64,000 nucleotides of DNA, from assembly GCF_901827155.1 (NCBI RefSeq), contig NZ_LR594659.1, positions 3,038,001-3,102,000 on the forward strand, read 5' to 3'. The stretch comes from Variovorax sp. PBL-H6. GTDB lineage: Bacteria > Pseudomonadota > Gammaproteobacteria > Burkholderiales > Burkholderiaceae_C. The notes below the pieces were generated by a model. It was not told where the DNA came from. It searched no databases and saw only the letters and a list, made by a program, of their open reading frames with translations. A program made the translations under genes and the position numbers. This document shows, in pieces, positions 44,309-53,884 of the stretch; position 1 is the stretch's first letter, and every line of letters starts with the position of its first letter.

Positions 44309-45789
44309 ACCGCGCGATACCCGCCCAGCCGATGGAACCCGAAGACGTGGAACACGCCGGCGAAATCGTCGCTCCGACAGCGACGGTGACCGATCCGGTG
44401 CCGCCGCAGATCGCCGCGAAAACCAATCCGCGCGCCGCGGCCATGGCCTCTCGCCCGCTTTGGAAGACCTTCCTGGTCTTTCTCGCGCCCATGCTCCTGA
44501 GCAACATCCTTCAGTCGCTCTCCGGCACGCTCAACAACGTCTACCTGGGCCAGATGATCGGCGTGGGTGCGCTGGCGGCGGTGTCCAGCTTCTTCCCGAT
44601 GATGTTCTTCTTCATCGCCTTCACCATCGGCCTGGGCGCCGGCGCCTCGGTCCTGATTGGCCAGGCCTGGGGTGCCCGCGAGCCCGAGAAGGCTCGCGCA
44701 GTAGCCGGTACCACGCTGACGGTGGGCGTGCTGTTCGGGCTGTGCGTGGCGGTCTTCGGCGGTGCCTTCACACGGCCGATGCTTGCGGCGCTCGGCACGC
44801 CCCCCGACATCCTGGCCGACGCCACTCGCTATGCACGCATCATCCTGATCGCCATGCCGGGCCTGTTCGTGTTCCTGCTCTCCACCGCGATGCTGCGCGG
44901 CGTGGGCGACACGATGGCTCCGCTCTACACACTCGTCATCTCCACCACGCTGGGCCTGGTGATCACGCCGGCGCTGATCCGCGGCTGGTTCGGCCTGCCT
45001 CAGATGGGCGTGGCGAGCGGTGCCTGGGCCACGGTGATCTCCTTCGTGGTCGCGACAACCTGGCTCGCGTTCCACTTGCGGCGCAAGAAAAGTCCGCTGG
45101 CGCCCGACGCCGGATTCGTGCGGCACCTGCGCGTGCGCCCGGCGCTGCTGAAGGCGGTGCTGAAGGTGGGCGTGCCGACGGGCGTGCAGATGATCGTGGT
45201 GTCGCTCGCCGAGCTCGCCCTGCTCTCCTTCGTCAACGCCTACGGCTCGGGCGCCACCGCGGCCTACGGTGCGGTGAACCAGGTCGTGGCCTACGTGCAG
45301 TTCCCTGCCATCTCGATCGCCATCGCGGCCTCGGTGCTCGGCGCCCAGGCCATCGGCGCCGGCCAGATGCAGCGGCTCGGAGCCATCGCCCGCACCGCGC
45401 TGATGATGAACGTCGTGCTGACTGGCGGCCTGGTACTGCTGGGGTATCTGTTCTCGCGGCCGCTGATGGGCTTCTTCATCACCAGCGAGCCCGTGATCGA
45501 GGTGGCGCAGACGCTGCTGCACATCATGCTGTGGAGCACGGTCATCTTCGGCATGGGCGCCGCCTTGTCGGGGATCATGCGCGCCAGCGGGTCGGTGCTG
45601 GTGCCGACCTCGATCTCGATCTTCTGCATCGCGCTGATCGAGGTACCGGTGGCGTGGTGGCTGAGCCATCGCATGGGGCTCAACGGCATCTGGGTGTCGT
45701 ACCCGGTGGCCTTTGCGGCGATGCTGACGCTGCAGGCGAGCTACTACAGGTTCGTATGGCGCAAGAAGGCAATACGCAGGCTGATCTGA
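44305..45789 (+). CDS. MATE family multidrug efflux transporter
   Basis: 494 residues with about 12 membrane helices after a polar N-terminal extension of about 50 residues. MATE signatures include VYLGQMIGVGALAAVSSFFP, ASVLIGQAWGA and the second-half AYGAVNQVVAYVQFPA. It exports cationic drugs or metabolites by Na+ or H+ antiport. Operon with DUF2239 upstream and a GST gene downstream (34-base overlap). Confidence 0.93.
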   Translation: MNRAIPAQPMEPEDVEHAGEIVAPTATVTDPVPPQIAAKTNPRAAAMASRPLWKTFLVFLAPMLLSNILQSLSGTLNNVYLGQMIGVGALAAVSSFFPMMFFFIAFTIGLGAGASVLIGQAWGAREPEKARAVAGTTLTVGVLFGLCVAVFGGAFTRPMLAALGTPPDILADATRYARIILIAMPGLFVFLLSTAMLRGVGDTMAPLYTLVISTTLGLVITPALIRGWFGLPQMGVASGAWATVISFVVATTWLAFHLRRKKSPLAPDAGFVRHLRVRPALLKAVLKVGVPTGVQMIVVSLAELALLSFVNAYGSGATAAYGAVNQVVAYVQFPAISIAIAASVLGAQAIGAGQMQRLGAIARTALMMNVVLTGGLVLLGYLFSRPLMGFFITSEPVIEVAQTLLHIMLWSTVIFGMGAALSGIMRASGSVLVPTSISIFCIALIEVPVAWWLSHRMGLNGIWVSYPVAFAAMLTLQASYYRFVWRKKAIRRLI

Positions 45790-46457
45790 AAGGCGCCGGC
45801 GGCGCACGGCCGGTGCTCTACTCCTTTCGCCGCTGTCCCTATGCGATGCGCGCACGCATGGCGATCCTCGTCAGCGGCCTGAGCTGCGAGCTGCGCGAGG
45901 TCGTGCTGCGCGACAAGCCGGCCGAGCTGCTGGCCGCATCGGCCAAGGGCACGGTGCCCGTGCTGGTCGAGGCCGACGGCACGGTCATCGAGCAGAGCAT
46001 CGACATCATGCTGTGGGCCTTGCGGCACAACGACCCCGAGGGCTGGCTGCAGGCTGGCCACGCAACGCTGGACGAGATGCTCTCGCTGGTGGCCGAATGC
46101 GATGGCGAGTTCAAGCGGCATCTCGACGGCTACAAGTATCCCGAGCGGCATCCGCCGCACGACGCAAGTGCGCATCAGGCGCAAGGCGCCCTCTTCCTGG
46201 CGCAGCTCGAGGCGCGGTTGCAGGCGAGTCGCGGACTGTGCGGCGAACAGGTCGCGCTTGCCGACATCGCGATCGCCCCGTTCGTGCGGCAGTTCGCGCA
46301 AGTCGATGCGGCCTGGTTCGCATCGCGTCCCTGGCCGCGACTCCAGGCCTGGCTGGGGGCACGGCTCGAAGCGCCGATCTTCTTGCAAGCGATGCAAAAG
46401 TACCCGCCCTGGCGCGCGGGCCAGCCTGGCGCCGACTTCCCGCGATCGGCAGCGTAA
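45756..46457 (+). CDS. Glutathione S-transferase family protein
   Basis: 233 residues from ATG at 45756. The thioredoxin-like N-terminal domain has SFRRCPYAMRARMA, where Cys27 is a possible catalytic or mixed-disulphide residue; GTVPVLVEADGTVIEQSIDI is the glutathione site. A helical C-terminal domain follows. The overlap with MATE is 34 bases; a later start is possible. It may conjugate compounds exported by the transporter. Confidence 0.88.
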   Translation: MAQEGNTQADLKGAGGARPVLYSFRRCPYAMRARMAILVSGLSCELREVVLRDKPAELLAASAKGTVPVLVEADGTVIEQSIDIMLWALRHNDPEGWLQAGHATLDEMLSLVAECDGEFKRHLDGYKYPERHPPHDASAHQAQGALFLAQLEARLQASRGLCGEQVALADIAIAPFVRQFAQVDAAWFASRPWPRLQAWLGARLEAPIFLQAMQKYPPWRAGQPGADFPRSAA

Positions 46458-46479
46458 GGCCTCGGCACGTGCCGAGGCC
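46458..46479. terminator. Bidirectional terminator palindrome
   Basis: A perfect 22-base palindrome with arms GGCCTCGGCAC and GTGCCGAGGCC begins directly after the GST stop and ends 3 bases before the stop of the convergent catalase-like gene. No T run follows, so termination would depend on hairpin strength or Rho. Confidence 0.6.
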
Positions 46480-46481
46480 GC

Positions 46482-47711
46482 CTACTCGAACACTTCGTCC
46501 CCTGTCGGCTCGTAGCGCGGCACCGCATTCATGTCATGCCGCAGCTTCGATAGTTCCCAGTACATCCGTCGGCGCGCCCGGCTCTGGTTGCCTAGCGGCC
46601 GGTGCTCGGCAATCGTGTGCCAGGGGTTGTACGAGAGCTTCTTGGCAAATTCCATCTGAGCGGGTGAATCGAAGCGCTGCTTCGGGATGCGCAGTGTCGC
46701 CACGCTGATGCGCGGCGACAGCTTCTCGGGCCACAGCACGCCCGCGTTCTCGATGGGCATGCGGTGCGGGTCGGTCTGCATCTGCAGGCGGATGTCGAAC
46801 GCCACCTCTTCCCTGCTCAGGGTCGCGGCCATGGCCTGGCGCAGGTAGTCGTCCGGTGGACGCAGCGGCAGGCGCGGGATCGGCGTGCGCTTTGTGGACT
46901 TGGGCCATACCGAGTACTGCATCGCCTGTCCTTCGCCCAGCAGGTACGGCACGCAGCTGAAGTACGGCGCTTCAAGTGGACTGGACTGCGTCTTGATGAA
47001 GAGCGACTGCATCACCAGGTCCAGCACATGCGACTCGCGCAGGTTGACGAAGTAGAAGATCTGCGCGTTCTTCACGCTCTCGATCTGCAGCGCTGCGTTG
47101 GCCTTGACATCGGGCGTGACGAAGGTGGGCGTGGAGACGCCGAACATGTCCAGTGTGTGCTGCTCCTCCTCCATCAGCTTCGTGCCTGGCACGCCCATGA
47201 GCTTGATGCTGATGCTCATGAAGCCCACGTCGTCGATGTCGGGCGTGATGTAGGGGCCGGGACCCGAGAAGCGCACCCAGGCTCGGAAGCGCTGCGGCTT
47301 TGCGTAGATGCCCCGCTTCATCTCCGCGGGAATGTCGTCATGCACGATGAACTCGCCGCGCACGATGCCCTGGGTCTTGGTGTTGCCGCCGCGCTCGAAG
47401 CCTCCGGGCTTCCACAGGTCGCGCATCTGCTGCGTGAAGCTGCGCACGATCGAGTCGACGAACTGCTCCTCACTGGGCAACAGTTGTTCCTGGGCGATTC
47501 CCAGGCCTTCGTTCGGGCGGCGGCTGTTGATCAGCGCCGTCGTCAGGCGCGCCAGCGGGTCGCGCAGCAGCGCGTCGAAAGCCGGGCGCAGGAAGGGATC
47601 GAAGCGGCGCTCCAGGCGCAGGAGCGCCATGCCGGAGTCGCTGACGAAGTCTTTCAACGTCGAGCCGGTGTTGGCGCGCGGCGCGGGGCGGCTCGCGTTC
47701 GAGTTGGGCAT
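46482..47711 (-). CDS. Catalase-fold haem protein
   Basis: 409 residues. The C-terminal YNPWHTIAEHRPLGNQSRARR, then RMYWELSKLR, matches the catalase haem-ligand helix (RxxxY, the Tyr being the iron ligand). The N-terminal half includes RGEFIVHDDIPAEMKRGIYA and FRAWVRFSGPG, corresponding to catalase strands. Overall similarity is to the small catalase-related group that includes allene oxide synthase-like and SrpA-like proteins rather than to true catalases. It lies beyond repeat B from the DyP-GMC-cytochrome operon and may belong to the same system. Confidence 0.82.
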   Translation of the reverse strand: MPNSNASRPAPRANTGSTLKDFVSDSGMALLRLERRFDPFLRPAFDALLRDPLARLTTALINSRRPNEGLGIAQEQLLPSEEQFVDSIVRSFTQQMRDLWKPGGFERGGNTKTQGIVRGEFIVHDDIPAEMKRGIYAKPQRFRAWVRFSGPGPYITPDIDDVGFMSISIKLMGVPGTKLMEEEQHTLDMFGVSTPTFVTPDVKANAALQIESVKNAQIFYFVNLRESHVLDLVMQSLFIKTQSSPLEAPYFSCVPYLLGEGQAMQYSVWPKSTKRTPIPRLPLRPPDDYLRQAMAATLSREEVAFDIRLQMQTDPHRMPIENAGVLWPEKLSPRISVATLRIPKQRFDSPAQMEFAKKLSYNPWHTIAEHRPLGNQSRARRRMYWELSKLRHDMNAVPRYEPTGDEVFE

Positions 47712-47796
47712 GGTCTTGCTCCCTCTTACGTTGGGGGAGGGTTGGGGTTAGGGTGAGGACACCGGGCTGCCGATGGGTATCGTGTGCTTGTGTTGA

Positions 47797-48547
<751 letters not shown>

Positions 48548-48663
48548 TCTGATCAAGCGCAACGAACGACTCAGAATCAACGTACAAATCGAAGGTCCGG
48601 CGCCCCCACCCCACCCCTCCCCCAGCACGCGAGCCAGCAAGACACCAGAAGACCACGCGGCGC

Positions 48664-50202
48664 TCACACCGAATGCCCCTTCGACAGGTAACGCAACGCA
48701 CGAATTCCCGGCAGAAAGAAGTACGCCCCCCCCTGCACGGTCACGAACTGCGGCAGCCCCGAGCACTGGCGATCCGGCCCCGTGCCCACCGGCATAGAGA
48801 AGCTGTCCGTCGGGTTTCCATCGTTGTCCGGCAGCCGATGCCCCAGCAGCGGATCGGATTCGCCCGAGAGGCCATTGAAGCGCGTCCCCGCCATCCATGC
48901 GTTCTGGACGAACTCGAACTGCCGCGCGATGTTGGCGCCGAGGCAGATGAAGTGCAGCCCTGTCTCCTCGCCAGGCGCTCCCCCGTACTCGCGCCCGCGG
49001 CGCAGCAGGCGGTGGAAGCGGGTGGACGCGATCAGGTCAGGCCGCAGCGGGTTCGCGCCGAAGCCGAGCCGTCGCCACAGGCGCGACAACGGATTCGCCC
49101 AGCCCGGCGTCAGGTCGGCGTTGCGTGGATTGGCGCGGCGGATGTGCGCACCAAGTGGACAACGCAGGCCGTCGGGATCGCTGCGATAAGTGAAGCCGTT
49201 GCGCAGCTGGGCGTCATCGTCGATGCCGTCGATGTGCTCGCGGCCGGGCCCCACGAGCGCCTCGCCGCCATCCATCTTGCGGCCGACCATGGCCTCGGCC
49301 AGCCGCCGGCGCAGGACCAGGTCGCCGCCGGCCTCCCGATCGAGGAACCGCCAGAACCCGTCCACGTCCTGGCGCAACTGGCGCATCACGAGGTAGCTGC
49401 CGTTGCGCCCGAGGTCGGCCACCCCCGGCGCATCCTCGGCGCGGGGGAGCACCGTGCCGGGGTCTCGATGCGGCGCGAGCAAGGGGCGATCGGTGTACGC
49501 GCCGTACTCGTTGGGATAGCCCAGCAGGTACTCGCCGATGCACGACCGGTTGGTGAAGCCGAACTGCTCCTCGTCGCGCGCCGGGCGCTTGCGCTCCCAG
49601 TCGACGCGCGGCTGCGAGATGCCGTCGACAAAGCCGAAGGGCTCGGTCTCGCGCAGCCGGGCGGTGAAGAGGCAAGCCGTCTCCTCGAAGCCGGCTTCGC
49701 AATCGCCACGCACGGTCGCGAGCCATGCGTCGAGCCGGCCTGGCATTGCATAGAGCATGACGAGCACATGCGGCACCTCGTGCGGCGCGCCGCCCCATTG
49801 CCATCCGGCCGGATCGTTCGCCCCGAGGTCGCCCAGCCGCCGTGCCCGGCTGGCATCGCTGCTCATGCCCGCCAGGAACTCCGCCGAGAAGCCTTCGACG
49901 ATGTCGCGTGCCACGCCCAGCTTGTGCAGGCCGGGCGCGCTGATGGCGATCTGCAGCGCCGTGGGCGGCGGTGGTTGGCGCTCGATAGCCGGCGTGACGG
50001 GCGCACGCGCGAGCCAGGCGCGCGCCGCGCCGGCATCGCGGACGCGCAGCAGCAGGAAGCAAGCCTGCGTCATGTGCTTGTAGCCGTAGCGCACCAGGCC
50101 CTGAATGTCTTCGAAGTCGACCTGGGTCACTGGAGCACCTTCGCCTTCGGCTGCGGTGCTGTTCGCCTTCGGGGCGGCCGTGCGGCTCATGGCACTGCTC
50201 AT
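48664..50202 (-). CDS. DyP-type haem peroxidase
   Basis: 512 residues from ATG at 50202. The diagnostic GFVDGISQP is near residue 195, with the catalytic-type Asp in DG, and STRFHRLLRRGREYG supplies the haem-proximal histidine region. DyP peroxidases oxidise dyes, phenolics, lipids or lignin fragments with peroxide. No Tat signal is visible, so it is probably cytoplasmic or uses a partner for export. ATG overlaps the stop of the upstream membrane-protein gene (ATGA). Confidence 0.9.
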   Translation of the reverse strand: MSSAMSRTAAPKANSTAAEGEGAPVTQVDFEDIQGLVRYGYKHMTQACFLLLRVRDAGAARAWLARAPVTPAIERQPPPPTALQIAISAPGLHKLGVARDIVEGFSAEFLAGMSSDASRARRLGDLGANDPAGWQWGGAPHEVPHVLVMLYAMPGRLDAWLATVRGDCEAGFEETACLFTARLRETEPFGFVDGISQPRVDWERKRPARDEEQFGFTNRSCIGEYLLGYPNEYGAYTDRPLLAPHRDPGTVLPRAEDAPGVADLGRNGSYLVMRQLRQDVDGFWRFLDREAGGDLVLRRRLAEAMVGRKMDGGEALVGPGREHIDGIDDDAQLRNGFTYRSDPDGLRCPLGAHIRRANPRNADLTPGWANPLSRLWRRLGFGANPLRPDLIASTRFHRLLRRGREYGGAPGEETGLHFICLGANIARQFEFVQNAWMAGTRFNGLSGESDPLLGHRLPDNDGNPTDSFSMPVGTGPDRQCSGLPQFVTVQGGAYFFLPGIRALRYLSKGHSV

Positions 50203-51497
50203 AGCAACCTCAGCCACGCGAGCGCTTCCGTATCGCTCATGTCTACGCGCTCGAAGCCTTCGCGGATGCGCCGGTTGCGCTCCAGGTCGCTGAGCGTGAG
50301 GCCGGGGTAGGCCTTGTACCAGACCTCGGTCGGCAACTGATGGCCCCGCTGGTAGTACTTGAAGGGCAGCTCGCGGCGCGCACCCTGCCGGATCAGCCAC
50401 GCAGTGCGGGGCCAGCCGAAGCCGTTGCTGAAGACCAGGTTAAGGCCCCACGCGACCTTGTTGATGAAGTCGTCCATGTAGGCCTCGTGGCTGCCGTCGT
50501 AGTTGCTGGTGAACAGCACGCGGATCTTGTTGTCGATGAAGACCCAGTGCGCGAAATGGATGGTGCGAACGCGCCCGAGGTGCCCTCGCCCGAAGACATG
50601 GCGGCAGGCCCAGGCGATCGCGAGCAGCAGCACCTGCACTAGCACGCGCCGGAACCAGCCCGGCTTGAGCGCGCCCAGAGCGGTAAAGCTGTTGCTCGGG
50701 CCGTGGTCCTCCAGCTCCTGCATCTCGCCCACGGCGGCCGCGCGCGGACGTGGGCAGTATTCCGGGTCGGCGCGCTCGTGCCGGCGCAGCAGCACGAGAA
50801 GAAACGGCAACGCGATCAGCAACAACGGCGACAACAGCACTGCAGCCAATGGAAGGCCGATCGCGTGCAGGGCGTTGCGCACCCACCAGCCGAGCGGCGT
50901 CGGCGCCGGCGGCGTCAGCACCAAGCGGCCGGTCGCCTGCTGGGCGCGCACGAAGTTCACCAGGTCGCGCCGCAGCGTCTGCGGATCGACCGCCGCATCG
51001 CGCACGCTGCGCGGCACCCGCGCCGCCAGTGCCCGCTGCAGCGCGCTCTCTTCGCGGATCTGCAGGACGGTTCGGCCGATGCGATTCACGTACGGTGCAG
51101 CAACGGGCCGGTCATGCTCGATCAGCCAGTCGAGCAGGTCGTCGCGCAAGTCGAGGCTGCGGCAGTGCGAGAAGATGCGGCGCAGGCCCTCGCCCGCTTG
51201 CTGCACCATCTCGGCCAGCTGCACTTCGGCCGGGCCGTCGCAGTCGCCCATGAAGAGCAGGTACGTCGGCAGCTTGGGCCGCGGCAGTCCGAAGACTTCG
51301 AAGTCGGCCATCGTCGCGTCGCCCAGTATGGCGAAGCGCGCGAAGTGCAATCGCTCGAAGGCACCGAAGGGCAGCACCGCATTGGCCGGGTCGGCCGTGC
51401 CCGGCGCGAGCGTCATGGTGGCCAGCAGCTTGCGCAGCCCTGCTTCGCGTCCGGGGGCGATGGCGGCGACCACCACGAAGTGCGATTGCGGAGTCAC
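50199..51497 (-). CDS. Unknown membrane protein of the oxidoreductase operon
   Basis: 432 residues. The N-terminal 110 residues look like a soluble ferredoxin-like domain (HFVVVAAIAPGREAGLRKLL). Two membrane segments lie near 212-240 and 285-305. The C-terminal third (VRTIHFAHWVFIDNKIRVLF, then DGSHEAYMDDFINKVAWGLN and FSNGFGWPRT) is strikingly conserved-looking. I recall similar proteins beside catalase/peroxidase genes but know no function. It is tightly linked to the DyP gene and lies 27 bases after the 143-residue gene. Confidence 0.85.
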   Translation of the reverse strand: MTPQSHFVVVAAIAPGREAGLRKLLATMTLAPGTADPANAVLPFGAFERLHFARFAILGDATMADFEVFGLPRPKLPTYLLFMGDCDGPAEVQLAEMVQQAGEGLRRIFSHCRSLDLRDDLLDWLIEHDRPVAAPYVNRIGRTVLQIREESALQRALAARVPRSVRDAAVDPQTLRRDLVNFVRAQQATGRLVLTPPAPTPLGWWVRNALHAIGLPLAAVLLSPLLLIALPFLLVLLRRHERADPEYCPRPRAAAVGEMQELEDHGPSNSFTALGALKPGWFRRVLVQVLLLAIAWACRHVFGRGHLGRVRTIHFAHWVFIDNKIRVLFTSNYDGSHEAYMDDFINKVAWGLNLVFSNGFGWPRTAWLIRQGARRELPFKYYQRGHQLPTEVWYKAYPGLTLSDLERNRRIREGFERVDMSDTEALAWLRLL

Positions 51498-51524
51498 TGC
51501 ATGACGTTCTATGGGCAGGCCGCA

Positions 51525-51956
51525 CTAGAACTTGAGGCAGAAGTCGATCAGCCGCTCCTTGCCCCAGTACACCTTGCCCAGGTAGAAGGCCGGCGACACC
51601 AGCCGGATCTCGTCCCGGATCCAGTGGGCCACCACGGAGGTTTTGGAATAGTCGAGCACGATGCACTCCTTCTGGTCCAGCCAGCTGTCGCCCTTGTAGA
51701 CCTTGGCCACGATGGCCTGGATGCCGAAGAGGCTGACCTTGTTCTTGAGCACGCCGTTGGCGGGATCGAAGACCTTGCCCTGCCAGCCGAAGAAATTGAT
51801 CATCTTCGCGATCGACTCCGTGTAGCGCGTGCCGGGCGCGATGATCGCCGTGCCCTCCGCCTCGCCGGACGGAATATCGCCCGCCGGGCTGGCGGTGAAG
51901 AGCTCGTCGAGCTGCTGCTGCGTCATGTCGAGCAGTTGCTGTACGTCGTAAGCCAT
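51525..51956 (-). CDS. Unknown 143-residue protein of the oxidoreductase operon
   Basis: The region VLDYSKTSVVAHWIRDEIRL, then SPAFYLGKVYWGKERLIDFC, looks like a small beta-barrel, lipocalin-like fold. There is no signal peptide or membrane helix. I do not recognise a named family. ATG at 51956 is chosen because it is the first start compatible with the gap after the GMC gene (59 bases) and has GAGGAGAT upstream. Between GMC and membrane-protein genes, it may bind the pathway's hydrophobic substrate (speculation). Confidence 0.8.
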   Translation of the reverse strand: MAYDVQQLLDMTQQQLDELFTASPAGDIPSGEAEGTAIIAPGTRYTESIAKMINFFGWQGKVFDPANGVLKNKVSLFGIQAIVAKVYKGDSWLDQKECIVLDYSKTSVVAHWIRDEIRLVSPAFYLGKVYWGKERLIDFCLKF

Positions 51957-52015
51957 GCGCCATCTCCTCGAGTGAAGACCCCGTCGTCCGAGTGTCCGGC
52001 CAGGGTCGCGGGCCG

Positions 52016-53878
52016 TCAATTTGCCGAAAGTGGTGTGTGCCCGGCCGTGCGCAGCACCGCATCGGCCGCTTTCTCCGCGGCCATGTAGACCGCCGAAGCG
52101 ACGAAGAATCCTGGGATGCGCGGGAACACCGAGGCGTCGACCACGCGCAGCCGCGGCACGCCGTGCACCGCGAAGTTGCCGTCGAGCACCCCGCCCTGCT
52201 CCCGCGGCCCGATCGCGCAAGAGCAGGAGGCATGGTGGCCCCAGGCCGTGTCGCGCACATAGCCGGCCAACGACTCATCGCTCTGCACGGCCGGGCCGGG
52301 CGCGATCTCCTCGGCGATCCATCCCTTGGCGAGCAGCGGCGCCGTCATCCGGCGCACCAGGCGGATGGCCTGCACCACCGCCTTCAAGTCCTCGGCGCCG
52401 GGATCGTCGGTCTCGTCGAAGAAGTGGAAGTCCACCAGCGGCATGTCGCGCGGGTCGGCCGAGCGCAGGCGCACGGTGCCCGCGCGGTTGCGCGTGTGGG
52501 CCTTCAGCACGGCCCACGTCAGCTGGTCGGGCTGCTCCCGGATCAGCCTCGAGAAACCGGGAAAGTAGCCCTCGAAGCGCGCCAGGATCGCCATGCAGAA
52601 GAGATCAGGCTCGGCACCCCGCCGCGTCGCGAAGCTCGAGCGCTGCACCACACCCAAGGCCGCGCCGTTGGAGGCGTACATGCCGACGCTCCCTTCGTCC
52701 CAGCGCCGCCACAGCGTGTCGTTGCGGTCGAAGCGCGCGCCTTCCAGCACCTCCCACGATCGTCGCATGCGGTGCGTAACGCCGATCTCGTAGCGGTCCT
52801 GCAGATTGCGGCCGACACCGGGCAAGGCCACGCGCAACGCGATGCCATGCCGCTGCAGTTCCTCCTCCGGCCCAATGCCCGAGAGCATCAGCAGCTGCGG
52901 CGTGTTGAAGGCGCCGCCGCAGAGGACCACCTCGCGACGCGCCCGCGCCTCGCGCCGCTGGCCCTCGGCCGTGCTCGGCGACGCATGGGCGCGGTACAGC
53001 TGCGCACCCTTGAGGTACTCGACACCGCAAGCCGCGCCGGCCTCGTCGAAGAGCACGCGCGCGGCCAGGGCATCGAGCTCGATGTGCAGCCGGCCGGGGT
53101 GCTTCTTTGCCACCTCCAGCAGCCGCTCGCGGATGCCCGTGCGCCGGTGCGCCGAGGTGGCGAGCGGCGTGTAGCACAGCCCCTCGAAACTGCCGGGACG
53201 CAGGCGCCGCGAGTTGGGGTCGCCCAGCCCGCCGCGCAGCCAGCGCAGCGTGCTGCGCACCGGCGTGGGCAGGCTGCCGGCAAAGACGCTGGCCGTGTCG
53301 CGCAACACGCGCATCAGTCCGTCGTCGCCCAACACCGTGAGCGGGATCGCCTTTTCCGTGCGCAGCCAGCCGCCCCAGCCGTGCCCGGTCGGATCGAGTC
53401 CCACATGGCGCAGCGCCCTCCACACCGGCCGGTGCCCGCAGTTCTCGATGCGCCGCGCATAGCGGCCCATGCGCGAGGCGCGCCACGAGCGGTCGCCGGT
53501 CAGCCGCGCGATGTGGTTCCAGTCGGACGCGTGCGGCAGCATGAAGATCATCGCGTTGTGCGCGCTGCATCCGCCCAGCGCCGCCGCGCGCGGGTACAGC
53601 ACGCCCTGCCCTGCCTCGTATTTCCAGTCGCGGGCCTGCCGCGCCTCGTCGGCATAGTGGCGCACGCGGAAGTTCCAGCTGATGGCCGGGTTCTCGCAGG
53701 CGAAGGCGTGGAAGGCCGGGACGTCGTAGTCTTCCGGCAGGCGCGGCGCCGAGGCCCGCGGATCTCCACCGGCCTCGATCAGGAAGACCCGCATGCCCGC
53801 CTCCGCCAGCCGCGCGGCCAGCGTGCCGCCGCCGGGGCCGGAGCCGACGATCACGTAGTCCCATTCGGGTTCGGCCAT
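52016..53878 (-). CDS. GMC-family FAD oxidoreductase
   Basis: 620 residues. N-terminal FAD-binding VGSGPGGGTLAARLAEAG, signature PRAAALGGCSAHNAMIFM near residue 95, second signature GGAFNTPQLLMLSGIGP near 315, and the C-terminal active-site HH (WGHHASCSCAIG). GMC enzymes oxidise alcohols, sugars, cholesterol or fatty alcohols with release of electrons or peroxide. It follows the cytochrome gene by 6 bases, so electrons may pass to the cytochrome rather than to oxygen, as in alcohol dehydrogenase-cytochrome pairs. Confidence 0.93.
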   Translation of the reverse strand: MAEPEWDYVIVGSGPGGGTLAARLAEAGMRVFLIEAGGDPRASAPRLPEDYDVPAFHAFACENPAISWNFRVRHYADEARQARDWKYEAGQGVLYPRAAALGGCSAHNAMIFMLPHASDWNHIARLTGDRSWRASRMGRYARRIENCGHRPVWRALRHVGLDPTGHGWGGWLRTEKAIPLTVLGDDGLMRVLRDTASVFAGSLPTPVRSTLRWLRGGLGDPNSRRLRPGSFEGLCYTPLATSAHRRTGIRERLLEVAKKHPGRLHIELDALAARVLFDEAGAACGVEYLKGAQLYRAHASPSTAEGQRREARARREVVLCGGAFNTPQLLMLSGIGPEEELQRHGIALRVALPGVGRNLQDRYEIGVTHRMRRSWEVLEGARFDRNDTLWRRWDEGSVGMYASNGAALGVVQRSSFATRRGAEPDLFCMAILARFEGYFPGFSRLIREQPDQLTWAVLKAHTRNRAGTVRLRSADPRDMPLVDFHFFDETDDPGAEDLKAVVQAIRLVRRMTAPLLAKGWIAEEIAPGPAVQSDESLAGYVRDTAWGHHASCSCAIGPREQGGVLDGNFAVHGVPRLRVVDASVFPRIPGFFVASAVYMAAEKAADAVLRTAGHTPLSAN

Positions 53879-53884
53879 CTGAGA

